DNA from: Gadus chalcogrammus
Taxonomy: Eukaryota > Chordata > Actinopteri > Gadiformes > Gadidae
Assembly: GCF_026213295.1 (NCBI RefSeq)
Contig: NC_079427.1
Coordinates: 32,553,200-32,617,199, forward strand
Direction: 5' to 3'
Length of the DNA stretch: 64,000 bases
Part shown: positions 9,706 through 19,929 of the stretch, in pieces
Layout: every line of letters begins with the position of its first letter
How positions within the stretch are numbered: position 1 is the stretch's first letter
Made by a program: the position numbers and the translations under genes
The notes under the pieces: model-generated
Databases searched by the model: none
What the model was told of the DNA's origin: nothing
The model's input: only the letters and a program-made list of their open reading frames with translations

Positions 9706-10430
9706 GAGTTTGAACCCAACTAATAAATAATTGGCCGAGATCAAACTTGGCCAACACTTTAAATAAATATAGCCTTTCTAACCTATCAAAGGCTTTTTCA
9801 GCATCTAAAGCCACAGCTATACTGAGCTCCGTCTCGGATTTTGTTAAATGAATAATATTAAAGAGCCTACATAGGTTATTAGCTGAGGAGCACTTTGAAA
9901 TAAAGCCACACTGTTCTGGATTTAATAATTGTGGCAGGTATTGGCTAATTCTGTTAGCCAGGGCCTTGGAAATTAATTTATAATCGGCATTAAACAAGGA
10001 AATTGGCCGATATGAAGAGCATTTCGATGGATCTCTATTTGTTTTTGTAAATTACCGTAATTATGGCTGTGGATAATGATTCAGGGAATGTTTGATTCTT
10101 AGAGGCCAAGTTGATGACATCCATGAGGAGTGGGAGGAGTAAATCCTTAAATTCACTGTCAAATTCTGGAGGAAACCGATCTTCTCCTGGAGATTTGTTT
10201 GCTTGTAATGAGCCCAGAGCTTTTTCAATTTATTTTTGTGCACAGGGCAGATCAAGACTATTGTGATCTTCTTGGCCGAGTTTGGGCAGTTCAATCATGG
10301 ACAAAAAATCATCAATGTCACTCAGATTCACTGGTGGTTCTGATGTGTACAAATGTGTGTAAAACTGTTTGAATGCATCATTAATTTCTGTTGGGTCCTG
10401 AAATGACCCTTTGAACAAATAGTTCCCTCA
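9706..10430 (-). pseudogene. L1 ORF2 fragment: RT fingers and palm
   Basis: Two minus-strand pieces belong to one RT. The upstream one (10418-10230) contains FKQFYTHLYTSEPP and LPKLGQEDHNSLDLP. The downstream one (9997-9706) reads LISKALANRISQYLPQLL, NPEQCGFI and VALDAEKAFDRLE, the first RT aspartate motif. Frameshifts separate them near 10060. The frame runs into the Gypsy at SWVQTLY. Confidence 0.85.
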
Positions 10431-10436
10431 CCTCGG

Positions 10437-11370
10437 CGCAACCGTGAGTTAAATGAAGAATGTCAGTTAAGGATCTAATCCCCTTCTCGTACATTATTCC
10501 TTTCCAGGGACTTCGCCACCTCCTTCGGGTCTGCGAGGATCTTGGGCGCTGCGCCGTCTCGGGGTTAAACATAGAGCCCGGCCGGGTATCGCAGCGTGTG
10601 TCTTATTCCTTTGTCGCGCGGGGCCTGTTACACTTCTCTGAAGGCACGGTGCTGAGCCATGACCTCGCTGGTGTAATCTGGGAAGATAAGGACCTTGCCT
10701 CCCTTGTACTCCATGGACTGTTGTCTGCCGAGGCGAAGAATCAACTCCTTCTCTTGAAAGTGATGGATGTGAGCCAGGATGGTACTCGGTCTGGCGCCGG
10801 TGGCCGGCTTTGGCTGGAGGGAGCGGTGCGCCCGGTCGATTTTGACTGGATGCGGAAAGTATTCCTCACCGAGCAGTTTGGGGATTCATCTGGAGACAAA
10901 TTCAGTGGGTCTACCTTCCTCCTCACCCTCTTGTATCCCCACAATTTTGATGTTGTGCCTCTCGAGAGCGGGCCTCCAGGTCAAGCACCTTGGTATGAAG
11001 CTGAGTGTTGCGTCCCGCCAGCTCAGTGCATTTAGCTTCAAGCGCTATCATGCAGACTTCAAGTTCGCTAGAAGCTTGCTCCTGGTTAGCCACACGTGCT
11101 TGCAGTTCCGCCTGCGCAGCTGCGAGTGACTGAAACTTGGCCTCAAAGGCATCGAAACTTTCATTTATGCAGCGCAGGACTCTGACACCTCTTTGCACAC
11201 TTCCTTACACGTATCGTAAGTATTATTCGGAGGCATGTCCGACCTGGTGGGAGAATCGCTAGCAGGGTTGCAGCTATCGATGGTGTTAGCTCCAATGGTA
11301 AATGTTCTAATTTACCCAGGTAAACCGTTGGTCTGTCTTGGCTTGAGCGGAATTGGCAAAGTGGCCATGT
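10437..11370 (-). pseudogene. L1 ORF1 (RNA-binding, coiled-coil) pseudogene
   Basis: Minus-strand ORF1 starts near 11369 (MATLPIPLKPRQTNG, then a stop) and continues in other frames. It has a coiled-coil (LQARVANQEQASSELE to KVLDLEARSR), then blocks typical of fish L1 ORF1p such as VDRAHRSLQPKPATG-, HHFQEKELILRLGR- and HTLRYPA-like pieces spread over three frames. The usual product is an RNA chaperone that packages LINE RNA. Here several frameshifts and stops prevent a full product. ORF2 begins within a few bases of its 3' end because the endonuclease region has been deleted. Confidence 0.75.
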
Positions 11371-11437
11371 TTGTACTCTTTACCTTGTCTACAAAATCAT
11401 GAAAACGTATATGATGTTGTCCATTATGTGGAGAAGA

Positions 11438-11843
11438 AACGATAGTTATGATTTTATCACTCTAGTTCTATGATTGTAGGCATAGCCGTCTAGGCTTCGC
11501 CTTATGGGCTTGTCCCGTGCGCGTGTGCACTGGAAATTTCAACGATGCACCAATCAACGATGCACCAATCAAATGTGGGCACCGCCCACATTTCCCAAGG
11601 CACCGTGTATATAACGCCACGCATACAGCCGCTCATCCTCCACGCTATGCCTTCAGCATTTGGAGGGTACCGCAGGTGGGAAACTAGATGGCTACGACTA
11701 CAATCATAGAACTAGAGTTATAATATCATAACTATCGTTCTATTTCATGTAGGCAACGCAGTCTAGGCTTCGCCTTATGGGCTAAGGCAAAGCTGCGAGC
11801 GGAGCACAATCAATGTACTCCCGCTGGACCCCCGTCAAAAAAA
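11438..11843 (-). repeat. DIRS right inverted terminal repeat and internal complementary region
   Basis: AACGATAGTTATG at 11438 is complementary to CATAACTATCGTT ending near 11739. Immediately beyond lies CTATTTCATGTAGGC, the complement of the far (left) end at 22516. The internal region therefore holds both outer ends joined head to tail, as in a circle junction. This is the diagnostic DIRS arrangement. Confidence 0.85.
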
Positions 11844-11847
11844 TTAA

Positions 11848-13681
11848 AGGTTGCGTAGGTGATTCGCTTTTTTGGCCATTTTTGCAAAATTACTTGAAAT
11901 CCTTATCATAACCCGCTTACAGCCACTGAGTTAGAAGTACTGACATGAAAATTAAACTTGTCAATCATCTGTGGAACGGGCAGGGCTCGAAAAACTCCAG
12001 CCAATCATTTCTATTGCCACCGAGTTTCATTGGACAGTAAGTACGTCAATCAAATGGTCGTACTGCACTCCCCCTCCCCCCCTCCCCCGCGCGCGACCCC
12101 TTCGTGCAGTACTCGTGACCCAGAGCTCGTGACCCAGAGCAAGCTCCTGTTTGTTGTTATCCTGCGGTATCTACTGGAACTAGTTAATCCACATTTGGAC
12201 CTAGCAGTAGAAGACAATTTCCATGGCAGACAAGACGCCACCATCCCCACCACCACCACCACCACCACCACCACCACCAGCAAAGAGAAGGAAAACTCTT
12301 TTTCAGAGAGTAATTGATAATAAAAACGCTGAAAGAGAAAAACTGAAATCAAGAATAATCCTAGGCGCTGCTTTTGATCGTTTGCGGCAACTGAAGGATG
12401 AGAAGGGTCTAAAAACCGATGCTTGTGTGGCGGTTGACCTAGTTTCAAAGTTTATACCGTTTATACTCGGTAATACCGGTGTGGAGACGAGTGTATTACT
12501 CGGTGTGAAAATGTCCACACCGCGGCAACCCTAGTGAAAACCAGGACTTCCAATACAATTATATGAAACAAACATACATTTTCTAAAAATAGTAATGATT
12601 TATGTGACCGTTTAATGTTTATAACATCTGGTGCAACCATAGCCGCGAGAACGTATTCTCAGCAGGGGGTGCTGGGAAAAAAAACCCGGCCTGCACTAGA
12701 CTCGCAACTCGTCACATTGATAAAAAAAGATATATAGCAGCGCAGCTCAATTACACCAGTGCATGCGCGCACAGTTGAAAATCGATCGTTGTGTTCACTT
12801 CCTTCACACCATGGTTCACATCCAGCTGCTCACAGAACAAGTTTAGCGCACCACCGCTACCCTCACACTTTTTCACATAACCTTTTTTCAGCACTAGGAC
12901 ATATGAGCATTAAATAAATGCTGCGTCTCAACATGCCTTGGACAGCAGCGAGGATGACTCGCTTTGCCACGGGCCGAAACAGTTCGGAGCGACCACAGCC
13001 AGAGCGAACACAGCGGGGCAGAGGAGTGTCAGGAAGTCTTTGGTGTACACATCAGTACGGCCTATTTGCACTACTGTTTAGTGGCAATGCAGTGTTTTAT
13101 TCTATGCCTTTTTGTTTTCGTATATTATTTCAATTAATACAATTGATTTATTCATGAAATCAAGATCTGGTCTTCAAATCTTTTTTCCAAATATAGGTCG
13201 TATTACAATGGGGTTTGTGTTTATATTCAGACCAATACGGTACAGCGGACGCTCACATGACGTTAAGCATTTCCTGGTGCATAATGTGACGCTTCAGAAC
13301 CTAAAATCCCGGTCTCCCCGTTGATACGACAACACATAACCTGCGTTTTCAGAAATCTCCACTTTGGCCAGAGTTTTTAGAAATGATCGTTTTCTGTGAT
13401 AAGACAGGGCCTCGGACAGGGGGTGTTGCAGCACCCCCAGCACCCCTACTTCCCGCGGTACTGGGTGCAATTTACAGCTGAATGTAGTGCCATGTTGTTA
13501 AACGAAAACCTACGCTAGCCTGGCTCGCTCTCGCGCATCTCTGTTCGCGCTCGTGCATGATTGCGCGTCCAGGTACTTGGAATGGGTGGAGTCAGAGTCA
13601 GCGTTGAAGGAGAGGGGGTAGGACCATTTGAGTTGTGTATTTTCAAAATCTGCTGGCGTTTCGCAAATCGCGTACCCAACC
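11848..13681. mobile_element. Kolobok-like element, copy 1 (TTAA target)
   Basis: The element is flanked by TTAA (11844-11847, 13682-13685) and its termini read AGGTTGCGTAGG and, inverted, GGTTGGGTACGCG. It is near-identical to an inverted copy at 16293-18094 over its whole 1.8 kb. TTAA plus AGG termini fit Kolobok, as in the TTAAAGG-ended Xenopus T2 MITEs, better than piggyBac. No transposase is visible, so it is non-autonomous. It carries a short proline-rich reading frame. Confidence 0.75.
12223..12534 (+). CDS. Proline-rich small protein carried by Kolobok-like copy 1
   Basis: 103 codons. It starts MADKTPPSP, then an 11-proline run encoded by CCA/CCT codons, then a basic and helical segment (AKRRKTLFQRVIDNKNAERE, KLKSRIILGAAFDRLRQLKD, EKGLKTDACVAVDL). 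The same frame is kept in copy 2, where the proline tract is much shorter, so this segment is probably real coding sequence or an exon. After VDLVSK it runs into a diverged repeat (12450-12534) that is unlikely to be coding. A related 'LR-LKTDA-VA' motif occurs, as far as I recall, in transposon-linked fish proteins. The function is unknown. Confidence 0.45.
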   Translation: MADKTPPSPPPPPPPPPPPAKRRKTLFQRVIDNKNAEREKLKSRIILGAAFDRLRQLKDEKGLKTDACVAVDLVSKFIPFILGNTGVETSVLLGVKMSTPRQP

Positions 13682-13976
13682 TTAAAGTCACCGGGGCACA
13701 TCAGACTCAAAAAAGCAGAGCATGTGCAAAAAACAACAGCTTAATAAAAAACGAATTCCTCCATCAAGCAAGGCGATGATCAAGAGACAAAAGTGAGTCT
13801 GTAAAAACTCTGGCTCCAATCCGTGCTTCATAGAATCCATGAAAAGAAAAAGAAAAACAGGGTAATACGGTTTCCATTAGGTCCACTACCACCGGGGGCA
13901 GAGCTATGGAGTCCAACTCTCCAATAAGGAACTTCTCTTGTCCGTTTCTCATTTGAAAAAACGGCGGGAGTGCTAT
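13682..13976 (-). repeat. DIRS 3' non-coding segment between two inserts
   Basis: Aligned with 23690-23950 of the second DIRS: AACAGCTTAATAAAAAAC, the TCAAGCAAGGC(G/A)ATGATCAA block and AACGGCGG(G/A)AGTGC. It ends at GCTAT, the target duplication of the LTR element. Confidence 0.8.
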
Positions 13977-14195
13977 TGTAGCTCCCAAGTAGTGTCACAC
14001 GAAGCCAGAGGTCTTTGTTTAATACAGGGTTTTATTTTCCTTTCGAACCGACCCATGAGAACTGGGTTTAAAGATAAAAATAAATCAAATAAGTAAATAC
14101 AATTAACAATATGCAAATTTTCGTTTTTTACAGCAGCACAACAGGTGCTACATTCCACCAAAAATACTCACACACAGCCCGCAGCTCAACATCAA
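13977..14195 (-). repeat. LTR segment (3' side) of the BEL-like element
   Basis: Shares long blocks with 19141-19335, including CAGGGTTTTATTTTCCTTTC, GAGAACTGGGTTTAAAGA and CTCACACACAGCCCGCAGCT. On the minus strand it contains AATAAAACC, a plausible polyadenylation signal, close to the end. Confidence 0.75.
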
Positions 14196-14199
14196 CTTA

Positions 14200-15370
14200 G
14201 ACATTTACAACATTGACAAACTGGCTGAAGCTTGGGAACCTGCGACTATGTTCTTCCATAACCTTTCTATTCCATCTTGAGCTCAGCCAGTCTGGAAGTT
14301 TAGCAAGCATTTTCTGATTCTCGTTGCAGTCATTGAGTATCTCAAGACCATCCATCTGAGACATGGCGGCTTCACAGCTGCGGAGGAAGTTCTCGGAGTT
14401 CTGAGCTTCCTTTGGAGCTTATCTTGGGCCATGAATCAAGCTTGTCTCTGAAGGCTTTGGCGATGAGGAATGGATTGCCATATCTCTCTTCTAGGATAGT
14501 CCAAGCTGCGTGTTAGGCGGACTCTGTGCCTAGAAGGAAATTACTCTCTATGGCCCTTTTCGCAACTCCAGCCACATACCTTCGCAGGTACTAATCTTCT
14601 CTTCACCCGGTATGTTTTTCCGGTCAATCAGCGTCTTAAATGAAACCTTCCAATCGTTGAACCTGAGTGGATCGCCGTTGAACGTTGATGGTTCAGGTAT
14701 AGGAAGACGATGGAGTCTGCGAACACTTTCATGAGGGCTTCTGTAGTATCTTCATGGTTCAGAAGTGGCATAGCTTGTGGTTGAGGGTGAGACTTTGACA
14801 GGTTACTTTCATGAGGGCTTCTGTAGTATCTTCATGGTTCAGAAGTGGCATAGCTTGTGGTTGAGGGTGAGACTTTGACAGGTTACTTTCCTGTTTGACC
14901 TCCTTCAAGGGGACATGTTGATGGAGCAGCGCGTCGATTTCTTCATCTGAGCCTTCATTCTGCTCATATACTTGCAGTCGTGCCTTGGCAGCCTTTAGCT
15001 TCTTTATTGTATCCATTTGCTCTATTTGCCTGCGCTTGGCCTCTAGAACCTTCTTCCTCTCTGAGTCTTCAGCTTCGAGTTTTTCAAGTTCTTCGATATG
15101 TTGTTATTTTTCGAGCAGAACTTGCAATTCGGCTTCATTGGCAGCAGCTTCGGCAGCAGCATAATGCCTGTTTGAAGAAGACTGACTTGAATGTCTGGGC
15201 GTGTTTTTTGAGCTGCATTGGACAGAGAACTTGGAGGACTTGCTGCGGTGAGATTTAATGCTTATCTTATCTGCGGCTGCAGACTTGCTCACAGATCCTG
15301 TTTCTTTAACACATTGTGCTTCATCCACTTGACATTCACCCTTTTCACTTTTTAGATATCCTCTTGTAGT
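14200..15370 (-). pseudogene. BEL-type gag, C-terminal two thirds
   Basis: Minus-strand pieces in shifting frames run in this order. First is a glutamate/lysine-rich coiled-coil (AAAEAAANEAELQVLLEK, MDTIKKLKAAKARLQVYEQN). Next is the DUF1759-like core (STFNGDPLRFNDWKVSFKTL, IDRKNIPGEEK). Then come AIESNFLLGTES, ILEERYGNPFLIAKAFRDKL and MLAKLPDWLSSRWNRKVMEE. These are typical of BEL/Pao Gag in fish. Frameshifts, stops and an 80-bp tandem duplication break it, and no protease or RT follows. Confidence 0.75.
14725..14884 (-). repeat. Exact 80-bp tandem duplication inside gag
   Basis: 14725-14804 and 14805-14884 appear identical. Eighty is not a multiple of three, so the duplication itself shifts the gag frame. 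Its lack of divergence marks it as recent compared with the surrounding decay. Confidence 0.95.
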
Positions 15371-15829
15371 TTAAATTATCCTCTTCGTTACTACTTCTAC
15401 TCTGCGACGCTTGTCTTGGTCTGGAATGTTGATGTGTCTTAGCTCTTGTTAAGTATTTTAAGAAGCTGCATTACCCTCACATAGCCACAAGGGGAGCAAG
15501 ACCTTATTGAAGGTTGCTCCACCACAGAAGGCATCACCTTTAGTTGGGTGAAGAAGCCGAAGCCATTACGTCACCCCGGCCACGCCCACTAGGCCACGCC
15601 CACTTGACGTCCTCTCTAGCGGGTGATTTCGAACTCCATAGGGAGAGATCAATAGGTAGACGGCGCAGAAAGCCACCCGGGCCTAAGCCCGGGGGGCTTG
15701 AAGTAGATCACGGTATTTTCCTCTCACACGTGTTAGATACAATTCCCTCCGTAGTCTCCATTTACCATACCGAAACATGCCGACTTTATAACGAATAAAG
15801 TGAGTTAAAGTAAAGCAACCCGGGATTGG
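15371..15829. other. Unassigned insert within BEL gag
   Basis: The sequence separates the N-terminal and central parts of gag. It includes a GC-rich stretch with two CCACGCCCACT motifs (about 15580-15605) and a CCCGGGC(C)-rich segment near 15680. Neither terminal repeats nor a TSD were found. It could be a solo LTR or an unrelated insertion. Confidence 0.4.
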
Positions 15830-16212
15830 ACAACTTTCTTCCAGAATATGCAACACTCTTCATAATCATCATGTAGATTCTTTGAAGCATTGCTGACCTT
15901 AGTGATGTGTTCATGCAGCAGATAGTTTGGGCATTGACCACTCGGCGTACCTTTGGCGTCCTTAATGATAGTCTTCCAGTTCTCATAGCTCAGGCTGATA
16001 CAGTGTGCAACCTTTCTTGCTTGCTCATTGTGCAGTTCTTCGCCCTTTTCCGTCAATTTACGAACTCTTTGGCCTCCCTGTGGCTCTTGTGAGGTAGTGG
16101 GGTTATCAGCTTCAGTGCCTTCGGTCGTTTGTGGTTGTGCTTCTGTGCAATGCTGCTTCATTTCATCGTCAATGACTTCGTCACTCTCAGGGGTTAGCTC
16201 AAACTCTGACAT
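15830..16212 (-). pseudogene. BEL-type gag, N-terminal part
   Basis: Starts at the ATG at 16212: an acidic N-terminus, then QRVRKLTEKGEELHNEQARK and CISLSYENWKTIIKDAKG, a pattern I recognise from BEL-type Gag N-termini of fish. The frame is open for about 128 codons until sequence unrelated to gag begins at about 15829. Upstream is a short leader to 16292, then the Kolobok insertion. Confidence 0.7.
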
Positions 16213-16292
16213 TTTACTTGATTACTTTAGTTTGGTTTGAATTCAATATTATCGTTAACTTAGTAATTAACCCAGAAGTAAAGTTAAGTTAA

Positions 16293-18094
16293 AGGTTGGG
16301 TACAGGATTTGCGAAACGCCAGCAGATTTTGAAAATACACAACTCAAATGGTCCTACCCCCTCTCCTTCAACGCTGACTCTGACTCCACCCATTCCAAGT
16401 ACCTGGACGCGCAATCATGCACGAGCGCGAACAGAGATGCGCGAGAGCGAGCCAGGCTAGCGTAGGTTTTCGTTTAACAACATGGCACTACATTCAGCTG
16501 TAAATTGCACCCAGTACCGCGGGAAGTAGGGGTTTTGGGGGTGCTGCAACACCCCCTGTCCGAGGCCCTGTCTTATCACAGAAAACGATCATTTCTAAAA
16601 ACTCCGGCCAAAGTGGAGATTTCTGAAAACGCCGGTTATGTGTTGTCGTATCAACGGGGAGAAACGGGATTTTAGGTTCTGAAGCGTCACATTATGCACC
16701 AGGAAATGCTTAACGTCATGTGAGCGTCCGCTGTACCGTATTGGTCCGAATATAAACACAAACCCCATTGTAATACGACCTATATTTGGAAAAAAGATTT
16801 GAAGACCAGATCTTGATTTCATGAATAAATAAATTGTATTAATTGAAATAATATACGAAAATAAAAAGGCATAGAATAAAACACTGCATTGCCACTAAAC
16901 AGTAGTGCAAATAGGCCGTACTGATGTGTACACCAAAGACTTCCTGACACTCCTCTGCCCCGCTGTGTTCGCTCTGGCTGTGGTCGCTCCGAACTGTTTC
17001 GGCCCGTGGCAAAGCGAGTCATCCTCGCTGCTGTCCAAGGCATGTTGAGACGCAGCATTTATTTAATGCTCATATGTCCTAGTGCTGAAAAAAGGTTACA
17101 TGAAAAAGTGTGAGGGTAGTGGTGGTGCGCTAAACTTGTTCTGTGAGCAGCTGGATGTGAACCATGGTGTGAAGGAAGTGAACACAACGATCGATTTTCA
17201 ACTGTGCGCGCATGCACTGGTGTAATTGAGCTGCGCTTATATCTTTTTTTATCAATGTGACGAGTTGCGAGTCTAGTGCAGGCCGGGTTTTTTTTCCCAG
17301 CACCCCCTGCTGAGAATACGTTCTCACGGCTATGGTTGCACCAGATGTTATAAACATTAAACGGTCACATAAATCATTACTATTTTTAGAAAATGTATGT
17401 TTGTTTCATATAATTGTATTGGAAGTCCTGGTTTTCACTAGGGTTGCCGCGGTGTGGACATTTTCACACCGAGTAATACACTCGTCTCAACACCGGTATT
17501 ACCGAGTATAAACGGTACTTTGAAACTAGGTCAACCGCCACACAAGCATCGGTTTTTAGACCCTTCTCGTCCTTCAGTTGCCGCAAACGTTCAAAAGCAG
17601 CGCCTAGGATTATTCTTGATTTCAGTTTTTCTCTTTCAGCGTTTTTATTATCAATTACTCTCTGAAAAAGAGTTTTCCTTCTCTTTGCTGGTGGTGGTGG
17701 TGGGGATGGTGGCGTCTTGTCTGCCATGGAAATTGTCTTCTACTGCTAGGTCCAAATGTGGATTAACTAGTTCCAGTAGATACCGCAGGATAACAACAAA
17801 CAGGAGCTTGCTCTGGGTCACGAGTACTGCACGAAGGGGTCGCGCGCGGGGCGCGGGGGAGGGGGGAGGGGGAGTGCAGTACGACCGTTTGATTGACGTA
17901 CTTACTGTCCAATGAAACTCGGTGGCAATGGAAATGATTGGCTGGAGTTTTTCGAGGCCTGCCCGTTCCACAGATGATTGACAAGTTTAATTTTCATGTC
18001 AGTACTTCTAACTCAGTGGCTGTAAGCGGGTTATGATAAGGATTTCAAGTAATTTTGCAAAAATGGCCAAAAAAGCGAATCACCTACGCAACCT
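16293..18094. mobile_element. Kolobok-like element, copy 2 (inverted relative to copy 1)
   Basis: TTAA flanks both sides (16289-16292, 18095-18098). The sequence is the reverse complement of 11848-13681 with scattered substitutions and a shorter CCA tract. It lies in the leader of the BEL-like element. Its high similarity to copy 1 suggests both inserted within a short period. Confidence 0.8.
17464..17727 (-). CDS. Proline-rich small protein carried by Kolobok-like copy 2
   Basis: 87 codons starting MADKTPPSPPPPPAKRRKTL and continuing with the same basic helical segment as copy 1 (FQRVIDNKNAEREKLK, GAAFERLRQLKDEKGLKTDA) to VDLVSK. It then enters non-homologous-looking repeat sequence. D/E and F/Y changes relative to copy 1 are conservative. 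No partner domains follow, so it is either a first exon or a truncated protein. Confidence 0.45.
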   Translation of the reverse strand: MADKTPPSPPPPPAKRRKTLFQRVIDNKNAEREKLKSRIILGAAFERLRQLKDEKGLKTDACVAVDLVSKYRLYSVIPVLRRVYYSV

Positions 18095-18614
18095 TTAAGG
18101 GTAGCTTAAAATATATTTTTGAGGTATTTGTTTGCAGCTGTATTTAACCTAATCACTCTGAGTGAAAGTAAACAAAGATATTGCCTCTTGCAAAGGTAAG
18201 CTGTAGAAACATTAAACACTTGCTAAGTGACAGCAATGCACCTTTAAATTCACAGTAATACAGTTGTCTCTTAATTTAGTTTTATATGTTTAACAGAATG
18301 TTTACAGTGTAACCACCAACATACACAATCTCAATATCAACACAATGTAAGTATCAATGCATTTCAATTAAATTAAATAAGAAAGGGTAAGTAAACATCA
18401 ACTTGTTATATGAAAATGAAAATAAAGTTTCAGTCTCTTGTGCACTTAAAGTCCGTTGGTTTAAATCAACTGTTATGAAAGATGCAGAAATGATCCCAGT
18501 CTCTTGTGCAAAACACTTAAAGGTATTTTAGTTACAGCAAAGTTTGCGTTAAGGGCACCTTAACCGTCCTGTGGGCTTGCTCTTCTTGCAATGCTGCATT
18601 ACGGTGGTAGAAGA

Positions 18615-19140
18615 TAGGGATGTCCCGATCCAGCTTTTTGCACTTCCGATCCGATACCGATATTGTAGCTTTTAGCATCGTCCGATACCGATACCGGCCG
18701 ATCCAAGCATGTATTAAAGATTAAAGATATTTACTTATTTTGTTGTACTACTCATGTTGAAAAGAGTTTTACTCTTTAGAACAACTAGCCAACTTAATTA
18801 GGTTAGTTTGAATAATCCACAATAGTTGGTAATGAGAAGCTGACCTGTTTATTCAGGGTTAAATAAACACAAAATAGACAAAATAATAAATAGTCAAATT
18901 ACCACACACACACTGAATTGGCATCAGTGCTCTGTTCTCGAACAACAAGAGTGTAAACAATATTGTAAACAATATAACATTATATATAAAAGCAACATAC
19001 ACAAAACCTGAGTAGAAAATAGTCAAATTACCACACACACAGTGTGCGCTAGGTGTGCTGAACAACGTGGACCGGATTTGGGGGGAAAAGCTGAAAAAAA
19101 CTGGAATGGATTACCTACATTGGTGCGCTCGAAAACACAT
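18615..19140. mobile_element. hAT-type element fragment
   Basis: TAGGGATGTCCCGATCC at 18615 is a classic fish hAT terminus, followed by repeated CCGATACCGAT motifs. AT-rich DNA with two copies of TAGTCAAATTACCACACACA (18890, 19020) follows. The other terminus was not found. Sequence near 19640 (GGGATCGGAAACC) may be its displaced far side. Between 18099 and 18614 I see only unassigned AT-rich leader-like sequence. Confidence 0.55.
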
Positions 19141-19747
19141 GTTAAATACAGGGTTTTATTTTCCTTTCGAACCAACCTGTGAGAACTGGGTTTAAAGAGA
19201 AAAATAATTCAAATAAGTAAACACAATTAACAATATGCAAATCTTCGTTTTTTACAGCAGCACAACAGGTGCTAGATTACACCAAAAATACTCACACACA
19301 GCCCGCAGCTCAACATCAACTTCGACATTTACAAAGTTAACTTACATAAACATATTCACGAACTTACATTGTATGCAAATCACTATCCACCATGTCACGG
19401 AATGAAACATAAAACCAGCAGAATACGTTCGGGCACATTCTTCATATAAACCAATAAAAGGTAAACAAACCTTTTCCACTGCTAAACTACTTAGGGAGGG
19501 AATCTTCTTTCTTGTCCTTTTGTGGCGTTTTCTTATTTTTTAAGTGCTTTTAGCTTTACTTTAACTTCTAGTTTATAAAAAGGGTGCTGCTTCTTTCGCG
19601 CTGTTTGGCAATGTACGTCACTTAAAGTGTGGGATCGGAAACCTATGCCGTCGGCAATTTGATCCGCCCCAATGCCATTATAAACAGTAGGAACCAAAAA
19701 ACGGGAGGTTAACAAATTAAACTAACTGCCAATGTGCGGCAGTTACA
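19141..19747 (-). repeat. LTR segment (5' side) of the BEL-like element
   Basis: 19141-19335 matches 14010-14195. The remainder to 19747 has no partner because the other LTR is truncated. It ends CAGTTACA against the GCTAT duplication. Confidence 0.6.
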
Positions 19748-19929
19748 GCTATACTGGCAGACAAATCCAACTTGTCAACTGGCGAGCCAATAGGAACCCC
19801 TCTAGTCCGTTTTCCATTTGAAAAACGGTGGGAGAGAAACACTGGCAGTCAAATCCAACTCGCCAGCCGGCAAGAGAATATTAACACCGTAGAATGGGCC
19901 CCGAATGAGACCCTGGACATGTCTAACAT

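Larger units (their letters stand above)
4106..11370 (-). mobile_element. L1-clade LINE, internally deleted and split by two insertions
   Basis: Read on the minus strand, ORF1 (11369 to about 10437) is followed almost directly by the RT part of ORF2. The endonuclease region between them is missing. ORF2 continues across the Gypsy (4995-9700) and then across the MITE (4220-4895) to about 4106, where it meets the hairpin element. Removing both inserts with one TSD copy each restores an uninterrupted RT frame. That shows all three pieces come from one element and that both insertions are younger than it. Confidence 0.85.
13977..19747 (-). mobile_element. BEL/Pao-like LTR retrotransposon, degraded
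   Basis: Terminal TGTAGCTCCC and CAGTTACA are flanked by GCTAT on both sides (13972-13976, 19748-19752). Collapsing one copy rejoins the DIRS sequence that is continuous at about 23950. Inside are LTR-related repeats at 14010-14195 and 19141-19335, a minus-strand gag and no pol. A second Kolobok copy and a hAT piece are nested within it. The right LTR is longer than the left, because a deletion has fused gag directly to the 3' LTR. Confidence 0.75.

Noticed and set aside
12050..12448. 132-codon minus-strand frame across Kolobok-like copy 1
   Set aside because: Antisense shadow of the proline-rich frame. The (CCA)n tract reads as polyvaline.
12918..13157. 79-codon frame conserved in both Kolobok-like copies (also 16819-17058)
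   Set aside because: The conservation only reflects near-identity of the two copies. There is no domain, and half of it is AT-rich hydrophobic filler.
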